A stretch of 64,000 nt of DNA from Ridgeia piscesae. Taxonomy: Eukaryota; Annelida; Polychaeta; Sabellida; Siboglinidae. The stretch covers positions 1,030,001 to 1,094,000 of the forward strand of contig JAODUO010000040.1 of NCBI GenBank assembly GCA_025642075.2, written 5' to 3'. Positions 48,347 to 60,955 of this stretch are shown here, piece by piece (position 1 is the first letter of the stretch; each line of letters opens with the position of its first letter). Made by a program: the position numbers and the translations under genes. Under the pieces are notes generated by a model that ran no database searches, had not been told where the DNA came from, and worked only from the letters and a program-made list of their open reading frames with translations.

Positions 48347-48759
48347 TGTACTGAGCTATAGAAGACCCTAAAACAATGTGTTGTGTTTGTAGGTGGGTCT
48401 GATTGCTGTGAGACGAACAGGACGACTGAGAGGCTCAGAGAAAGTCAATGGCAAGCCAGACAAGGAGTAGATTCCTGTACATTTGACAAAATAAACCTGT
48501 GCCGTGGATTTACTGTTCTCCGTTTTTTTGTCAGGTTATGTTCAGGTTCTAGGGATCTTAGAAAAGTAATCATCATGTCTCCAGAGATGACTGCCGTTAC
48601 AGAAACTGGCGTCATGTTACAATATTACAGAAACTGCTGTATTTCGGAAATACACTATAGAACTTATAAATATAGAAACAGTTACACACAAGTAGCCCTG
48701 TATCTTGTTAACATGATAATAATTACATTTCTTAACTTGAATCTTTTCACTTGTATCAT

Positions 48760-49275
48760 TCCACCAACTGGCATATATTTCTCCCATTTCCTTAATTCGA
48801 CACCCACATTGCATCCCTTCCTTCCTTCTTTCCATAATCTTCACATCTACACATCGATCCTCAATCCCTTCAGTTCATCCCTCCGTCTGCCAAAGTTTCA
48901 CCGACACCCTCTTCCTCCCACCAACACACTGAAATACTCCCTCCTTCAGCGTCAAGGCTACACGTCGGTCCTTAATCCCTTCACCCTTTCCCTCCCGCTG
49001 ATGCGCTGAAATACTTCCTCCTTCGCCCTCCCCCTTCAGCGGTTAAACCTCTCTCATTCCCACATCTCTCCCCATTCTCCTTCCTCCACCTTTCTCTGCC
49101 CTTGGTCCTCCCGCCCCCTCCCCTCTGTACCACACCACCGGTCTCCCCTTTCCCATATTATCCTTATCGCCATTCCTGTTACTCCCCACCTTTCGCCCTG
49201 CCCCTCGTCATCCACACGTGTTCTTCACCCTCACCCCCGCCCAACTCCACCTTTGTTCCACGCACCCCCCTCGTA
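48760..49275. repeat. Pyrimidine-rich tract
   Basis: About 515 bp strongly biased to C/T on the plus strand, with Pro/Ser/Leu-rich open frames that look composition-driven. It is followed by a short purine-rich stretch (49290-49350). Confidence 0.7.
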
Positions 49276-49504
49276 TCATCCACCCTAGTTGGACAGAAAG
49301 GGTTGTCAGGGAGGGGAGGGTATGTAGAGGAAGGATGCGGGTTTGAACAGAGAGGGTGCTATAGGAAGCGACGTACTCTGTCAAGCAAATGTGAAAGAAG
49401 GAACAAACAAACTTATTAATATTAATTATTTTAACGTAATTAATTATTAGTCAACGTTATTTGTGTACTTAGTCAGTAGCAGAAAATAGTTAATACGGTT
49501 AACG

Positions 49505-50470
49505 TTAAAGAAACACAACCAATTAACATCGGTGATTTGCAAACTATTAGAAAGACTAAATAAAGATCACTTGGTTGATTTTCCTATTAAAAATAACTTG
49601 ATAAAGCCATCTCAACATGGGTTTCTAAAAGCGAGGTCATGCTTAACAAATATGTTATGTTATTTGGAAGATGTCACAAAGTGGGTAGACGAGGGATCAC
49701 CAGTAGATATAGTCTGCTTAGATTTGTTTTTAAACCTTTGACAAAGTGCTACATCAAAGATTGCTACTTAATCTGAAGGCCCATGGCATAGGAAATGGTA
49801 TGATTAACTGGGTAGAAAAATTGCTTATTGATAGAAGACAAAGAGTAGTAGTTGATGGGGAGGTTTCAAACTGGAAATCTGTTTTGAGAGGAGTACTGCA
49901 GGAATCGGTATTGGGACCTATTTTATTCTTAATATATATCAATGTTTTGGATGATGATATAATACAATAAAAAATGATGCATATAGACAACATTTACAAG
50001 ATGATCATTCTTAATAAGTTTACCGAATGGTCTGAGAAGTGGCAAATGCTGTTTAATTTAGGGAAGTGTAAATGCCTCCATATAGGACATGGGAATGAAG
50101 ATGAACAGTATACATTGGGTGGTACTGTACTAAATACTACCTCAAAGGAAAAGGACTTAGGATTAACTATTAGTGCTGACATGAAGGGATCAGAGCAGTG
50201 TGGAATTGCAGCAGTGAAGGGAAACCAAATTCTTGGATTAATTTGGCGAAATATAGTGTACAATGAAAAATAACAAATTATACCGCTGTAGAAAACAACA
50301 GTTAGGCCTCGTTTCTAATATTGTATATGTACAAGCAAGGAGGCTATATTGCAAGAAGGGTATTGATATGCTAGAAAGATAACAAAGGAGAGCAACCAAA
50401 ATGATACGAAAACTCAGGAATATTAGTTATTATACAGCCGACGAGTTGGAATTCTTAGTTACCTCAGTAT
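49505..50470 (+). mobile_element. Decayed LINE reverse-transcriptase fragment
   Basis: In order: VICKLLERLNKDHLVD, PSQHGFLKARSCLTNMLCYL, DIVCLDLFLNL (catalytic block degraded), VLHQRLLLNLKAHGIG, VLGPILFLIYIN, then a deletion removing the FADD motif, LGKCKCLHIGHGNED, and a thumb/C-terminal remnant (LERxQRRATKMI). Several frameshifts and stops. The wording is close to the CR1-like LINE at 36.8-38.9 kb. Confidence 0.85.
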
Positions 50471-50577
50471 TCGCCAGATGTCACCATCGGCGTTTGCGGG
50501 TTCACCGTGGTGAATGTGTCGTATGTGTTCTACGTGACAATCACTCAGACCCGGTCGGACTCGGACGCAACTCTCGA

Positions 50578-50631
50578 GCAGAGAGGGAGAGAGAGAGGAG
50601 AGAGAGAGAGAAGGAGAGAGAGAGAGAGACA
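50578..50631. repeat. (GA)n-rich microsatellite
   Basis: Short GA/GGA-rich run directly downstream of the LINE relic. Confidence 0.85.
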
Positions 50632-50639
50632 TGTTAGTC

Positions 50640-52362
50640 TTGACATGCACTAATGTTAGACCTGATGTATACTTCATATAGGGGTAATACCTGATGCATA
50701 TTGTGTACAGGGGTAGTGGGTGAAATTACCAATGACAACAATTAATATGGGCATCTGGCCACATGATACAACACATATCTTGGGTTGTTTCCTTTGCCTT
50801 CCTTCAAACACACACAGTGATGTGAATTGCTGTGAAACACATTTGCACCTTCGAGGATTTGTTTGACATTAATGTGAAATACTATTTTTATTATTTCACA
50901 CAAGATAAATGACACACAGTGACCAGTGCAAATTTATTCAAACCAGATAGAAAATATGAATAAAATACAAAATAGCTATAAACAATATATGCTACCAGTA
51001 GGTATATTCCATATATACATGAAATGGTGTAAAAGCAGACTCCATTTCACAGTGTCTGGTGATGGAAACAAACAGCTGCAATACCATGACACTATAGCAA
51101 GTACACACTATAACATAACAACACCATAAGATCAAACAAATAATATTCATTGTGTTATTCCTGGTTTTAAAGTGCAAAAAACTACTAAAAGATCTAGGAT
51201 GTGAACTGAAATCCACCGTTCTGGAGAAACATCATCTGCTGCAGTTATACACAGTGCTGGTTGTATATAACATTGTGCAACATCAACATCTTTGTGACTT
51301 TCGGTGGACGGTGTAACTGCTTCCTGTGTCAGTGAATTCCACAGTGTGATTGAACGCACATAGACTGAGTAAGTTGTAAGTTGTGCAGGCGGCTGGCAGT
51401 GTTTGTAGTTTGTGTTCGTGCTTTCGTCTGGTGCAGGCATCTGCTGTAAGCATACTCAGTTGGGTGTAACATCATGAAACATCTTGTTTAATCTTGGCGG
51501 ATGGCTAGCAAGCACACTTGCAAAACAAATGTCACACACATACACCAATAGATATACATGAAGTCTCAGATTCGTCATCCATTTGTCATTACAAAGAGTG
51601 AGGTGAAATAGAGTGTTCCTGGTGACTTACTCTGTGATGGTGACAAACTGTAAATCAGTGACAGTTCGCATTCATAGAAACTGAAAACGACATTGTTGTT
51701 TTTTTAATTCCAATATTACTCTAATAAATATGTTAAAAAAATCAAATATTATGGTATAATGTGATTTATCAAGTGAGTGGATAAAAAATTAAACTTATAT
51801 ATTTAACAGAAGGCAATATGTGTAGTAGTGATAATAGCTTAAATAGAAACAGTAAACACCTGGTGCACTACTGCCAGGGGCCTTTGCTTTTTCTATTCTA
51901 TATGAATGACATTGCTGTAAACTTGGCATGTACATTTGTCGTATGAAGGGAAGTGATGTGTGCACAACCAGTAGTGTTTCTACGTGGACAGAAAACACTG
52001 ACAGGGATTGAACCTGTCACACACAACACTTAATGTGGCCCATTACTCACACATCAATGCACAGCAAACATGTAATACACTAACACAAATGTATGTTTAC
52101 ATTAAACCAATATGTGGTACACATTAAACCAAGATGGTAGACATCACACCTGTATCTACAGATTGTTTAAACAAGGGCTGAAATGCTGGACCTAACTCAA
52201 CAGCACACTCTTTAAGTAAGCGACCTGGAATGTTTTCTCTATCAGGAAATTTATTAGCCTTAGATTTTAAAAATTGATTTGGACATCCAATGTAGACATT
52301 TCAATATCACTTGGAATGGGTAAAGAACCAGTGACTCACATTCAATAGAAACATCAGTAGTG
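50640..52362. other. No supported gene
   Basis: AT-rich intronic sequence of the DUF4806-like gene model. No domain-bearing ORF, tandem array or paired TIR was recognised. Confidence 0.4.
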
Positions 52363-52370
52363 GAAGGGAC

Positions 52371-53433
52371 CAAGGTTGGGTTCAAATACGTATTTGTATA
52401 TCAAAAATTTTTGTATTTGTATTAAAAATCACAAAAGGGCGTGTATTTGATCTGTATTTGAAAAATATTTGCAAATACAATCAAATACACATAAAAATTA
52501 AAATGTTACCAACAAAAGGTAAAGCACTGCCTGACATAAACTGGCTCAGGAGTCAAGACAGAATATTTTTCACGCCTGTGGTATGATCAACTATGGGCAG
52601 GCAGGCAGCACTGAGAAAATTGGCCTACAGTCAAGCTGGTCAAACATTAGCAGCAATGAATGAATTGGAAGCCAGTGAAGTTTATCTATAGCCATAAAGG
52701 CAGGTATTCACAGGGAAAGTGCATCAAAGAATCCTGCTGTGCAAACATCCTGGGTTAGGAGGCTTCCTCCAGTGCAGAGGAAGAGATACCAACTAACAGG
52801 TACCAGGGTAGTTGGCACACTAGCACAATAAGGGAAGTTTAGTCAACCTGCCTGCCAATTAGTCAACAACTGTTAATCAAGCCTTTGTACCATCAGTGAC
52901 CCTAATCAATTATAAACATTTTGATGGACTAATTAACTTTAGTCTTTACCAGGCATGGGGTCACATACATTGGTAAAGTATTTGATACTTTCAAATACTT
53001 TTTCAAATGTACTGTCAGTATCAACATTTCTGTTTCATGATCACATGTAATGCCTGCCAAACTGATTACCTTTACTGAAATCACCTTGCACCAAATAATT
53101 CTTTTCAACCTTCAAAATAACCACTGATTGCAACTAGTAACATTATAGACCCATGTCTTCTTAAAAAAAGACAATTTTGCCACAATTTTGAATTTGTATG
53201 TCGGGTTAGAGTTAGACAAAATTCCATCCACTGTAATAACATTTCACAAATGGCAATGTATTTTAATCTTGTTTGAATAAAAATTGGCAGTGTATTTGTA
53301 TTGAACGTTTTTATTTGAATTGAAATGTTTTATTTGTATTTGAATTGAAATCTAGAAAAGCAATGTATTTGTATTTGATTTGGCTGAGTTGTATTTGTAT
53401 TTGATCCCAAAATGTGTATATGACCCAACCCTG
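52371..53433. mobile_element. 1.06-kb non-autonomous hAT-like element with 8-bp TSD
   Basis: Left end CAAGGTTGGGTTCAAATAC; right end TATGACCCAACCCTG. The 8 bp outside are GAAGGGAC (52363-52370) and GAAAGGAC (53434-53441), a 7/8 match as expected for an aged hAT target duplication. The subterminal regions are dense in GTATTTGTATTTG words pointing inward. No transposase frame. Confidence 0.82.
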
Positions 53434-53441
53434 GAAAGGAC

Positions 53442-54775
53442 AGATAACTTGTTCGAATGACCGAATATCTTTTTCTAGTGCGCAAAGGTCTGTTTAGTGT
53501 TCAATGTTCATGCAGCTTAACTAATTTTCAACCTTTTCATGATACTTTTGTTTTGCCTGTGAGATTTCCATTTGTAGCTGTCTGTGTGTATTTCAAAACT
53601 CAACTCAATAATAACTTTAATAAGCCAGTGATGTATAGTGTAGGCTCAGTGTACATAGCAGTAGTTTACAAGATCACATGTGGCTACATTTAGTATTGGG
53701 AAGTAGTGATACCTTTCTGAATACTTGATGTCTCTCACAAAGCTTTTGGTGTCCTCACAACACCTTCGTCAGTATTGGATGGTCAACTCTCAGACATCAT
53801 GTGACTTTATTAATAGTGATCACATGATAGCGGTACCAGGAAGATCACGTAACCGGTGTCTCTCTTGGTGGCTGGCCAACCCTCTCTCATCTCTATCGTC
53901 TCACTGATTTTTCTTTGGCAGACATCGATGATACAGAAAGGTATAACTGTATTTTCCATGACAAATTTAATCAAATCTGGAATCAATCTGCAAGCTGATA
54001 CATTTAGTATCTCCTAGTTAATAATGTGACATGGTTATGTAATAATAAAATGCATGCTGAAATAGATTTTCACCCATAACCCTGTCTTATATGGTTTCTA
54101 TTGTGCATTCCAAATGTTACATGCAAATTTCTGTCTGATGCTATTGTCAAAGATATATCGTATACAGGCATTGTGACAACTGAAGGCACAAGGCAGCTGG
54201 TTTTCTTTACACAACAGGTATTACCAGTCCACTAAACGCCACCACTCATAATTGTTTACCCAGTTATTATAGACCACAGACTGTACCTATAAAACTGATC
54301 ATACTAAAACAATACAAAAGTGTGTCCGTCCAAACCATGTTAACTCTGAAATCACCATCTTTCATCGATTGTATAAAACTAATGGACACAGCCAAAGAAT
54401 GATGATGATAAGGTAGCAACCATTAATTGCTGGCATACCTCACTGTATCCAATTTCTACACCATATTTAATACTAGAAAGGAGAATATTTGTGGGGAACC
54501 AAAGGATTGTAGATTTCATTTTCTTGCAATTTTAAAGATAATTTAATTTTTTTAAAGTTATCTGAAAAACACATACCCCAGTAACTAAACTGTCTTGTCA
54601 GAAACCTAAACACAACATGTTGTTGTCTAAGCAACAACTTCTAATGATATTTAGCACTACCTAGTAAGCACGCAAAGTCATACATGTTGGCGTTTTCAGA
54701 GATTGATTTGTGGTTGCCAAGTTGGATGTCACTCAAGCATTACAAATATTAATTCATAAGTTTACAGATACTTAC
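53442..54775. other. No supported gene
   Basis: AT-rich sequence between the hAT-like element and the upstream DUF4806-like exon. A short hairpin (ATCATGTGAC ... GATCACATGAT) sits near 53795-53828. Nothing else was recognised. Confidence 0.4.
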
Positions 54776-54903
54776 CTGTCATCGACCCTACGACACTCAG
54801 CAATGGTAACATCTTGGAATGTTACATCATCCAAATGAGACTTCCTTCTTGTGGGGAGAATGGAGCTGTTTTGTTTGGGATGATACTCACATGACAGTCC
54901 ACA
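54776..54903 (-). CDS. DUF4806-like upstream exon
   Basis: Acceptor ACATTGTGCAG and donor GTAAGT bound 42 codons ending ECRRVDDR. Phase 2 fits the exon at 42985. An alternative frame (VDCHVSIIPNKTAPFSP) is open only in part. Confidence 0.55.
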
Positions 54904-55352
54904 CTGCACAATGTTGTAACAAAGAGCCTGAGTGACTATATACATACTGTTATTACACTATATAGCGCCTACATAGATACATTATACACACATATCTAAC
55001 ATCATCAGGCTACTTGCATACATTTTAATGCACTTGTCTTTACTGAATTTGGCTTGTAACAATGGCTATCTGGCTAAATAATGTCTCCTTAGTTCCCAGT
55101 TACTCCTGCTTTTGTAAAGCTTCAGAGAATGACACCTGAGTACCTTCATACAGGTGACAGATCCTGTTTAAACATGACAGGTAGTAACAATGCCATGCAA
55201 GTAGTTACACTGATAATGTTTCTTCGTAATCTATGTACTGGGTAGGTTAATGTTGGCAAGTTTAAAACTTTCAGTCTAGATTCATAAGCCATCGAAATAG
55301 TGTTGCTCAAATTTTACCATTGCTTCATCACCATAAATTCCACCTACCTGCA

Positions 55353-55480
55353 GCTACGACGTGTCTGCAGGACATAGTGTAGGCAGATGTCTTCTTTCCT
55401 TCAACAATCCTAGACTGCAACAGACTGCTCCAGGAGGTAGTGACCGCCAAGTCCCTGCAGAAGTGTGCGAACCGTGCAAG
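55353..55480 (-). other. Candidate isolated exon
   Basis: The minus strand reads SLARFAHFCRDLAVTTSWSS, then RIVEGKKTSAYTMSCRHVV, up to a good donor (GCAG before GTAGGT). Composition looks protein-coding, but the phase does not fit the exon at 54903, so it is not joined to the DUF4806-like model. Confidence 0.35.
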
Positions 55481-55499
55481 TGATCTTCAAAACTGCAAT

Positions 55500-57610
55500 A
55501 AAATGTCATAACTCATAATATACGTAGGAAGAACAATGTAGATTTCACCTGTTGGCACTGCAGCCTACAAAGAACAAACATCTTTAATTCCGGTCATTGA
55601 TGTTACATGTCGTTATCGTTCTCAATAATCTATGCACAAAACTGGAATTGTAAAAATAAAAGCATTATTTAGATTTAATGGTTGTCATTTGTTACCATAA
55701 ACCTCTACTGAGCATAAAAGTTAAGTTTATTATATGTTGTTATATTATACACAAGAGATAATAAACACCACTTGTTTTAATGCAACTAAGTGTGTGCATA
55801 AACATTACAGCGACAAAAATGTCACCTGTTTTCGAGCTAATTTTATAAATTACATTTTGCAAACCTGAAAATATCAGTACAACAGCACACGTGAACAACT
55901 GGCGTTTTGTCAAATTTAGACCAATTAATAAATTGTAGCATGTTTATTACGTGTAAATACAACATCAATTTGGACAACTTCATAGAGTGCCTAAACAAGT
56001 GCTCCTTCACTGACTTGGTAGGCTCTGGCCATAGTTACCATCTGCAGTCTAAATCTGATGGGATGATGCTGTGCTTGGATTATTTGACTGAAACAAAGAA
56101 GGTATATACCCAGGGGTACCCAGGGGTAGTTAATATCAGAAAATCAATATGTGAAGGCCTGAAAAAGCAACAACTTTACACATGTAAAGACATGCAACCA
56201 AAACCTTCTCAAAATTTGATTTCATATTAATAAGATGTATGTCTACACTTGAGCTTCAGTACCGATAGTTGAATTTTTTTCAGAACTTTCCTTCCTTTTT
56301 GGCTATTTTTAGTAACACAGTCTCACATGACTTTCTGGCCACGTCCGGTGAAACGTGCATCTTCACCTCAAGCACAAAAGTTGACCCATACTATTTGTAG
56401 CATTTTTGTAGTACAAACACATAGATGTATGTGCATCTAGAAATGATACGACACTGAAACACAACATTTTCTGTGAATTTCAACAACAAAAAACTGTTGC
56501 AGTAGCAAAGTAAATCTCAGGGAAATCGCCAGTTAAAACATGTTATTCTTGCAAAACTGTGTAAATTGCAAATCATACGTAGAAGAGGTGATGCTTGAGA
56601 ACAGATTACAAGATGATTCCTGTAACTTGACATGTCAAAATGCCATGCACTGGATGACTGACTATCTTCTACTAGCATAACTATGTCTATAATAGTATAT
56701 TGAGTATAACATGATGGTCTGACTGTCCTGTTTGAGTCGTTTACCTTTATATACTAGGTACTATCCCTATATATATGGGACCTAGGAGTAGGGTAGTATC
56801 ATCGTACATGCCTTGACCGGACGTGGTTCTGATTAACATTCAGGGCATATGCAAGTAAAAACTAAGAGTAGCTGGGCAGTGGGTAGTTACCAGAGATGCT
56901 ATTTCAGTTAAACTTAATGTTTTAATAGCTGCTAAACGAACTCATTTTGCCTGCGACTGGTTCAGTACGCATGCACCCAAGGGTCGATCGCAATCACGGC
57001 GCAAGCGCAACTACACTCACGAAAGATTAGCCAGCTGAAATCGGGTTCCGGCAGCCGCAAAAAATCCACTTTGAAAAAAGTAATCTTCTTTTGATTTATG
57101 TACAAACTCACATAGGAGCTGTTTGAAAAAATTGCAAGTTTCATTAATATTTCATCTATGTACTTGAAGGAAGTACCATTGCATTTTAATTAATTACTAT
57201 TACTACAGAAGAAAAGATAAAAGCAATTCTAAATATTTACTGGCAAGATTAAAATGTTTGGAAAATTAATTTTAATTAGAAATGTACAAAAAATAGTTTC
57301 CTTTATATTTCATTTACGTACATGAAACAGGCACCATGGCATTTCAATTGGTGATTATGACCAGGGGGAAATAAAATGTGTGTGGTTTATAAGCAAAATT
57401 ACATAATTTTTTTTTATTACTAGTTAGCAAACAGTCAGAAAAAACGTCATGTCTTGGACTTCAAATTACACATCTGTAGTTTGCTTAATGTCATTTAAAT
57501 ACCTGAAACAACTACCATTATACTTCTTATAGTGAACACTTTAAAATATTTTTTTATAAAGACAAATTTGGTTTGACCACCTTATAGAAGGAAAGCTGGG
57601 CGAGGTCCCG
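55500..57610. other. No supported gene
   Basis: AT-rich. A 107-codon open frame at 55907-56230 has no domain that I recognise. Nothing else supported. Confidence 0.4.
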
Positions 57611-57806
57611 TTTGGAAAATCGGAGTGGCTATACGTCCGGATACGGACGAATAGCCTGGGGGACTATTCGTCCGGATACGGACAAATAGCCTGGGCGATT
57701 ATACGTCCGGATACGGATGAATAGCGTATGTCGTTCCCCAGGCTATTTGTCCGGACATATTTCTCGCGAAAGTTCAATTCAGATTTGCGCAAGCGGCACA
57801 ACTGAG

Positions 57807-58053
57807 ATGGATGAGCTGGCCGTTGGACGCGAATTCCCAGACATTCAATGATTATCGGCAGCTGTTGAACACTTTGAACACACCAATTTCGTGCAATTTC
57901 ATAAAAGGACAGCAGAAAAATAGAGGCAGATATACGTAGAAATACACGAAAGACGTACAACACGGCCATCGAGTATGCCAATCTTACGTATGCTTGCGTC
58001 CACGGGGGAAGAGCATACAAGACCAACTCCAAGGGGATGCGACCTCATCAAAG
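57807..58053 (+). pseudogene. MULE transposase N-terminal fragment
   Basis: Reads MDELAVGREFPDIQ, TGA, LSAAVEHFEHTNFVQFHKRT, then after a frameshift ADIRRNTRKTYNTAIEYANL and CVHGGRAYKTNSKGMRPHQR up to a donor-like GTATTA. The CxHGG...RPxQR pattern matches the zinc-finger-like DNA-binding head of Mutator-type transposases. One stop and one frameshift make it non-functional. Confidence 0.7.
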
Positions 58054-58549
58054 GTATTATTACGCTTTCTGAATTAGTTACAGTCAATTATTTATGCTAC
58101 GACTATACATACACTATTGTGATATCCCCACTGTATAGCTAATGTTTCATTATGCATTTTACACGGCCCTTTTTATGGTGCCAGGCATTATCAACATGTA
58201 TCGAGCGATATTAGATGCAATCAACAACAAGAGCGTTCTAGAAAGGGACGGCATATGGATTTTATGTCACATAATAATTATGTCCTAGACGTTATGTCCT
58301 AAATTTATTATTAAGTTTTTCTGTTTTTTAGCACTTTTTTCTTAAATCTGTTGATATATGCCTAGCCTAGCACTGCCACTGATGATGGCATTCTTTGTAG
58401 ATTTTTTTGCATTATTTAGCATCTTGTTTTGGGGACATCATCCAAAATATTCACGGTCACCTGCAGCCACCCAAATTCTCACATGATTTGTTAGAGGGTG
58501 TTTCAGTATATGCAGCCACCGGAGTTTGTGAACATTTTCTTTTACTTTC

Positions 58550-58740
58550 AGTTCATTCAAGAAAGCATGTCCTACGCAAATCAAAGTCATCGCTACGAAT
58601 GATGGACAACAAAGTTCTCAAGAGAGGGCGACCAAAAGGGGCTGAACAGACTGTGATTGGTCTGCCAGTGCCAGCCAAGTGGAAATGTTTCACCAAGCCA
58701 GTGGCATTCTGCAAGAAAGATCCTCTCCAAAAAACCGAAA
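58550..58740 (+). pseudogene. MULE transposase C-terminal exon (GRPKG segment)
   Basis: Acceptor TACTTTCAG. Encodes KRGRPKGAEQTVIGLP, then KPVAFCKKDPLQKTE, before donor GTAAGA. The GRPKG AT-hook-like block and the FxKKxP block are typical of the C-terminal part of PHD-bearing MULE proteins. Confidence 0.7.
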
Positions 58741-58973
58741 GTAAGAAAAAACATCTGGTCTGCTGTCAACCTGGAATTGTATATTATTTGGATTATATTG
58801 TATGTAAAAGTAATTTTTATATAGTGCAATATCCAGTCTTTAAGATTAACCAAAGCAGTTTACACTTTACTGGTAGACCTGTTTAATAGTACACCATTTT
58901 ATATAATTCATAAGATACAGCCTGTTACTGTTACTAGACATGTTCATACAATGTTGTTAACATGGTGTTTCAG

Positions 58974-59251
58974 TCATCCTCAGCTGGCTGGTGGGGAACA
59001 GGGAAGACACCGCCCTGACTGGCACTTTGATTGAGAGAGATGATGTTGAAGTCCGTCCCGAGCGTCTTCCAGCTAAAATAACAGATCCAAGCATTGATGT
59101 GTATCGTGACGGTTCGGTTGATGACGGCCACACCTCTCTGGCATGCGATTCATGTCTAGAATGGTACCACCTAGCATGTCTAGGAAAGAAGTCTCGGCCA
59201 AAGACAAGGACGTGGATTTGTGGGAGTTGCCACACAGCTGCTCATACGTAG
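58974..59251 (+). pseudogene. MULE transposase C-terminus with partial PHD finger
   Basis: Joins in phase with the previous exon: IILSWLVGNRED, TGTLIERDDVEVRPERLP, then CDSCLEWYHLACLG, TWICGSC and stop at 59249-59251. The zinc-binding C-x2-C, WYH and final C-x2-C of a PHD finger are present, but the first cysteine pair is missing (a deletion around DPSIDVYRDGS). This could be a domesticated fragment, yet the surrounding decay argues against function. Confidence 0.72.
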
Positions 59252-59749
59252 GATGTGATAGCTGTGCTTTTATAGCACTACTAAAACAACTTGAATGAAT
59301 TATGGTGTGCAACATTGCCCCTCATGTTAACCCTGCTGTGTGTGAAAGTTTGATGAATCAGTCGTACATTGTCCCAGTTTCTGTTTTATCGGCAGGTCTG
59401 GCATTGTGAGGACATATAGAAACATTCCAAGGCTGTGTTAACAAGATCTCTGGTTGAGCTATAAGTTTGGAACTGATGTGATCGGATTTTTTTAGAAATG
59501 GAAATAATTTGTATCTTTAACATGCTTTGTGTAATTATGGTTTATAATGTCTGTTTACTTTGGTAATTGAAGCCATTGGTTCTAAATGGTGTATTTTTAT
59601 GTTGTACGTTCTGTATAATGGTATTGCATATATGTAAACCCAATACTACATGTGTTCATTCTAATAGTGTGTGTGCACATGAGGCTAGTGTAGATTATAC
59701 ATGGGAACATGTGTTTAATTTGAACAAGTATGTTTATTACTTTTCAAAA

Positions 59750-60160
59750 TTAAGATGTGGGTGGATTTATGCATATTAGGTATAGTTTATACAGAGGCCT
59801 TTTATTTATGTATTTTACTTATTTATTTACGTTTATTACCTTTGTAAATGAAGATGTGGGTGGATTTGTGCACTGAGGCTAGTGTAGTTTATACATGAGA
59901 ATGTATGTGTGTAATTTGTATCTCCTGTTTTATTTATTTGAACCAGTATTAAGAACAAACATTAAGATGTTGGTGGATTTATGCACATTAGGTGTAGTTT
60001 ATACAGAGGACGTGATTAACTTGTATTGTATATCTCGTTTTATTTATTTGAACCAGTGTTTGATTGGTCTCTTATTTATGTATTTTACTTATTTATTTAC
60101 GTATGTTTATTACCTTTCTAAATGAAGATGTTGGATGATTTATGTACATTAGGCTAGTGT
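59750..60160. repeat. Degenerate AT-rich tandem duplications
   Basis: Blocks containing GATGTGGGTGGATTTATGCA and TATGTATTTTACTTATTTAT recur two or three times at spacings of roughly 80-250 bp, inside the MULE remnant. Confidence 0.65.
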
Positions 60161-60955
60161 ATTACCTTTCTGTGTCATATGAACTTTCTGTTTTCGATGT
60201 TCAGTATTAAAGTCATCTCTGTTTACTCATGTGTTTGGTATTATAAAATAGGCCTCCCTAACGAAAATATTACAACTACAGATAGTTTATACAACAAATG
60301 ATCATCATTTTCATTACCTCTTGATATAACATACTGCAATAATTATATTTTAAATTTCATAGATATATTATTTCGGACCACAGTTTATAAACGGTATTTG
60401 AATTCATTATTTCGCTTTCGTAATTTTAATCATGATTAAAAACTAGTAGTGGCGACATCTGGCGAAGGCACATAGATTTTTGCGTAACGTACAGCAAACG
60501 AAATTTACATGGGTTTTGCCATATTTCTATAAAAAAGGGAAACGTACAATTAAAATAAAGGCCGAAAATGAAACAAAGTTCAAGTAAGTCGCTCGTGTTG
60601 TGTAAGTGACATACTATAATGGAACATGTGAATAAAAACTTGCCGTATTGTGATTATTTCAGAAGAAACAGTTATTTAAACATAAACACAATCATGCCTT
60701 CTTAATCAATAGTATACCACTCACGTTCGGTCACGTAGCATATGGCGCGATGTCGGGCTATTTGTCTGTATTTATCCGGTCAAATAGCGCATACGCAAAC
60801 ATGTCATGGACTATTTGTCCGTATCCGGACGAATAGCGTATACGCAAACATGGGCTATTTGTCCGTATCCGGACGAATAGCGTATACGCAAACATGGGCT
60901 ATTTGTCCGTATCCGGACGAATAGTCCCCCAGGCTATTTGTCCGTATCCGGACGA

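Larger units (their letters stand above)
41013..54903 (-). pseudogene. DUF4806-like gene, last five exons, with two lesions
   Basis: Minus-strand exons 54903-54776, 42985-42831, 42392-42328, 41716-41619 and 41101-41013 join with consistent GT-AG phases. Reading order: a linker (RRKSHLDDVTFQDVTIAEC), an acidic stretch (DNHDDDDLYGWDGP), then what I recognise as a DUF4806-type C-terminal domain: PIETLEEL, EFEVQLADVQFRRKL, IAHCARIGGTDAQNMVKQAI, RLMSVTLQKEFNMMGLN, AFGKTALCRVIEE, and a final KFLRYAYTRS. The function of this domain is not established. Exon 42985-42831 has an in-frame TGA (after HPETH) and a one-base excess in an A5 run (about 42875-42890). Both would have to be errors or the gene is decaying. 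5' exons were not found. Confidence 0.6.
57625..60955 (+). mobile_element. MULE-like DNA transposon remnant with inverted terminal repeat arrays
   Basis: Both ends are built from a repeated word (GTCCGGATACGGAC with AATAG spacers) in opposite orientation. About 60 bp at 57629-57690 is nearly the reverse complement of 60895-60954. Inside, on the plus strand, are two separated parts of a transposase I recognise as Mutator-like: an N-terminal part (57807-58053) and a C-terminal part with a PHD-like finger (58550-59251). The DDE core expected between them is gone. The right edge is cut by a LINE at about 60955, so no target duplication can be checked. Confidence 0.72.

Noticed and set aside
55353..55480. 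Joining this candidate exon to the DUF4806-like model
   Set aside because: Donor phase 1 followed by the exon at 54903 gives an immediate stop. An intermediate exon was not found, so it is left unassigned.
58974..59251. Cellular PHD-finger chromatin gene
   Set aside because: The upstream exons and flanks match a Mutator-like transposase, the first zinc-binding cysteine pair is missing, and the N-terminal part has a stop and a frameshift.
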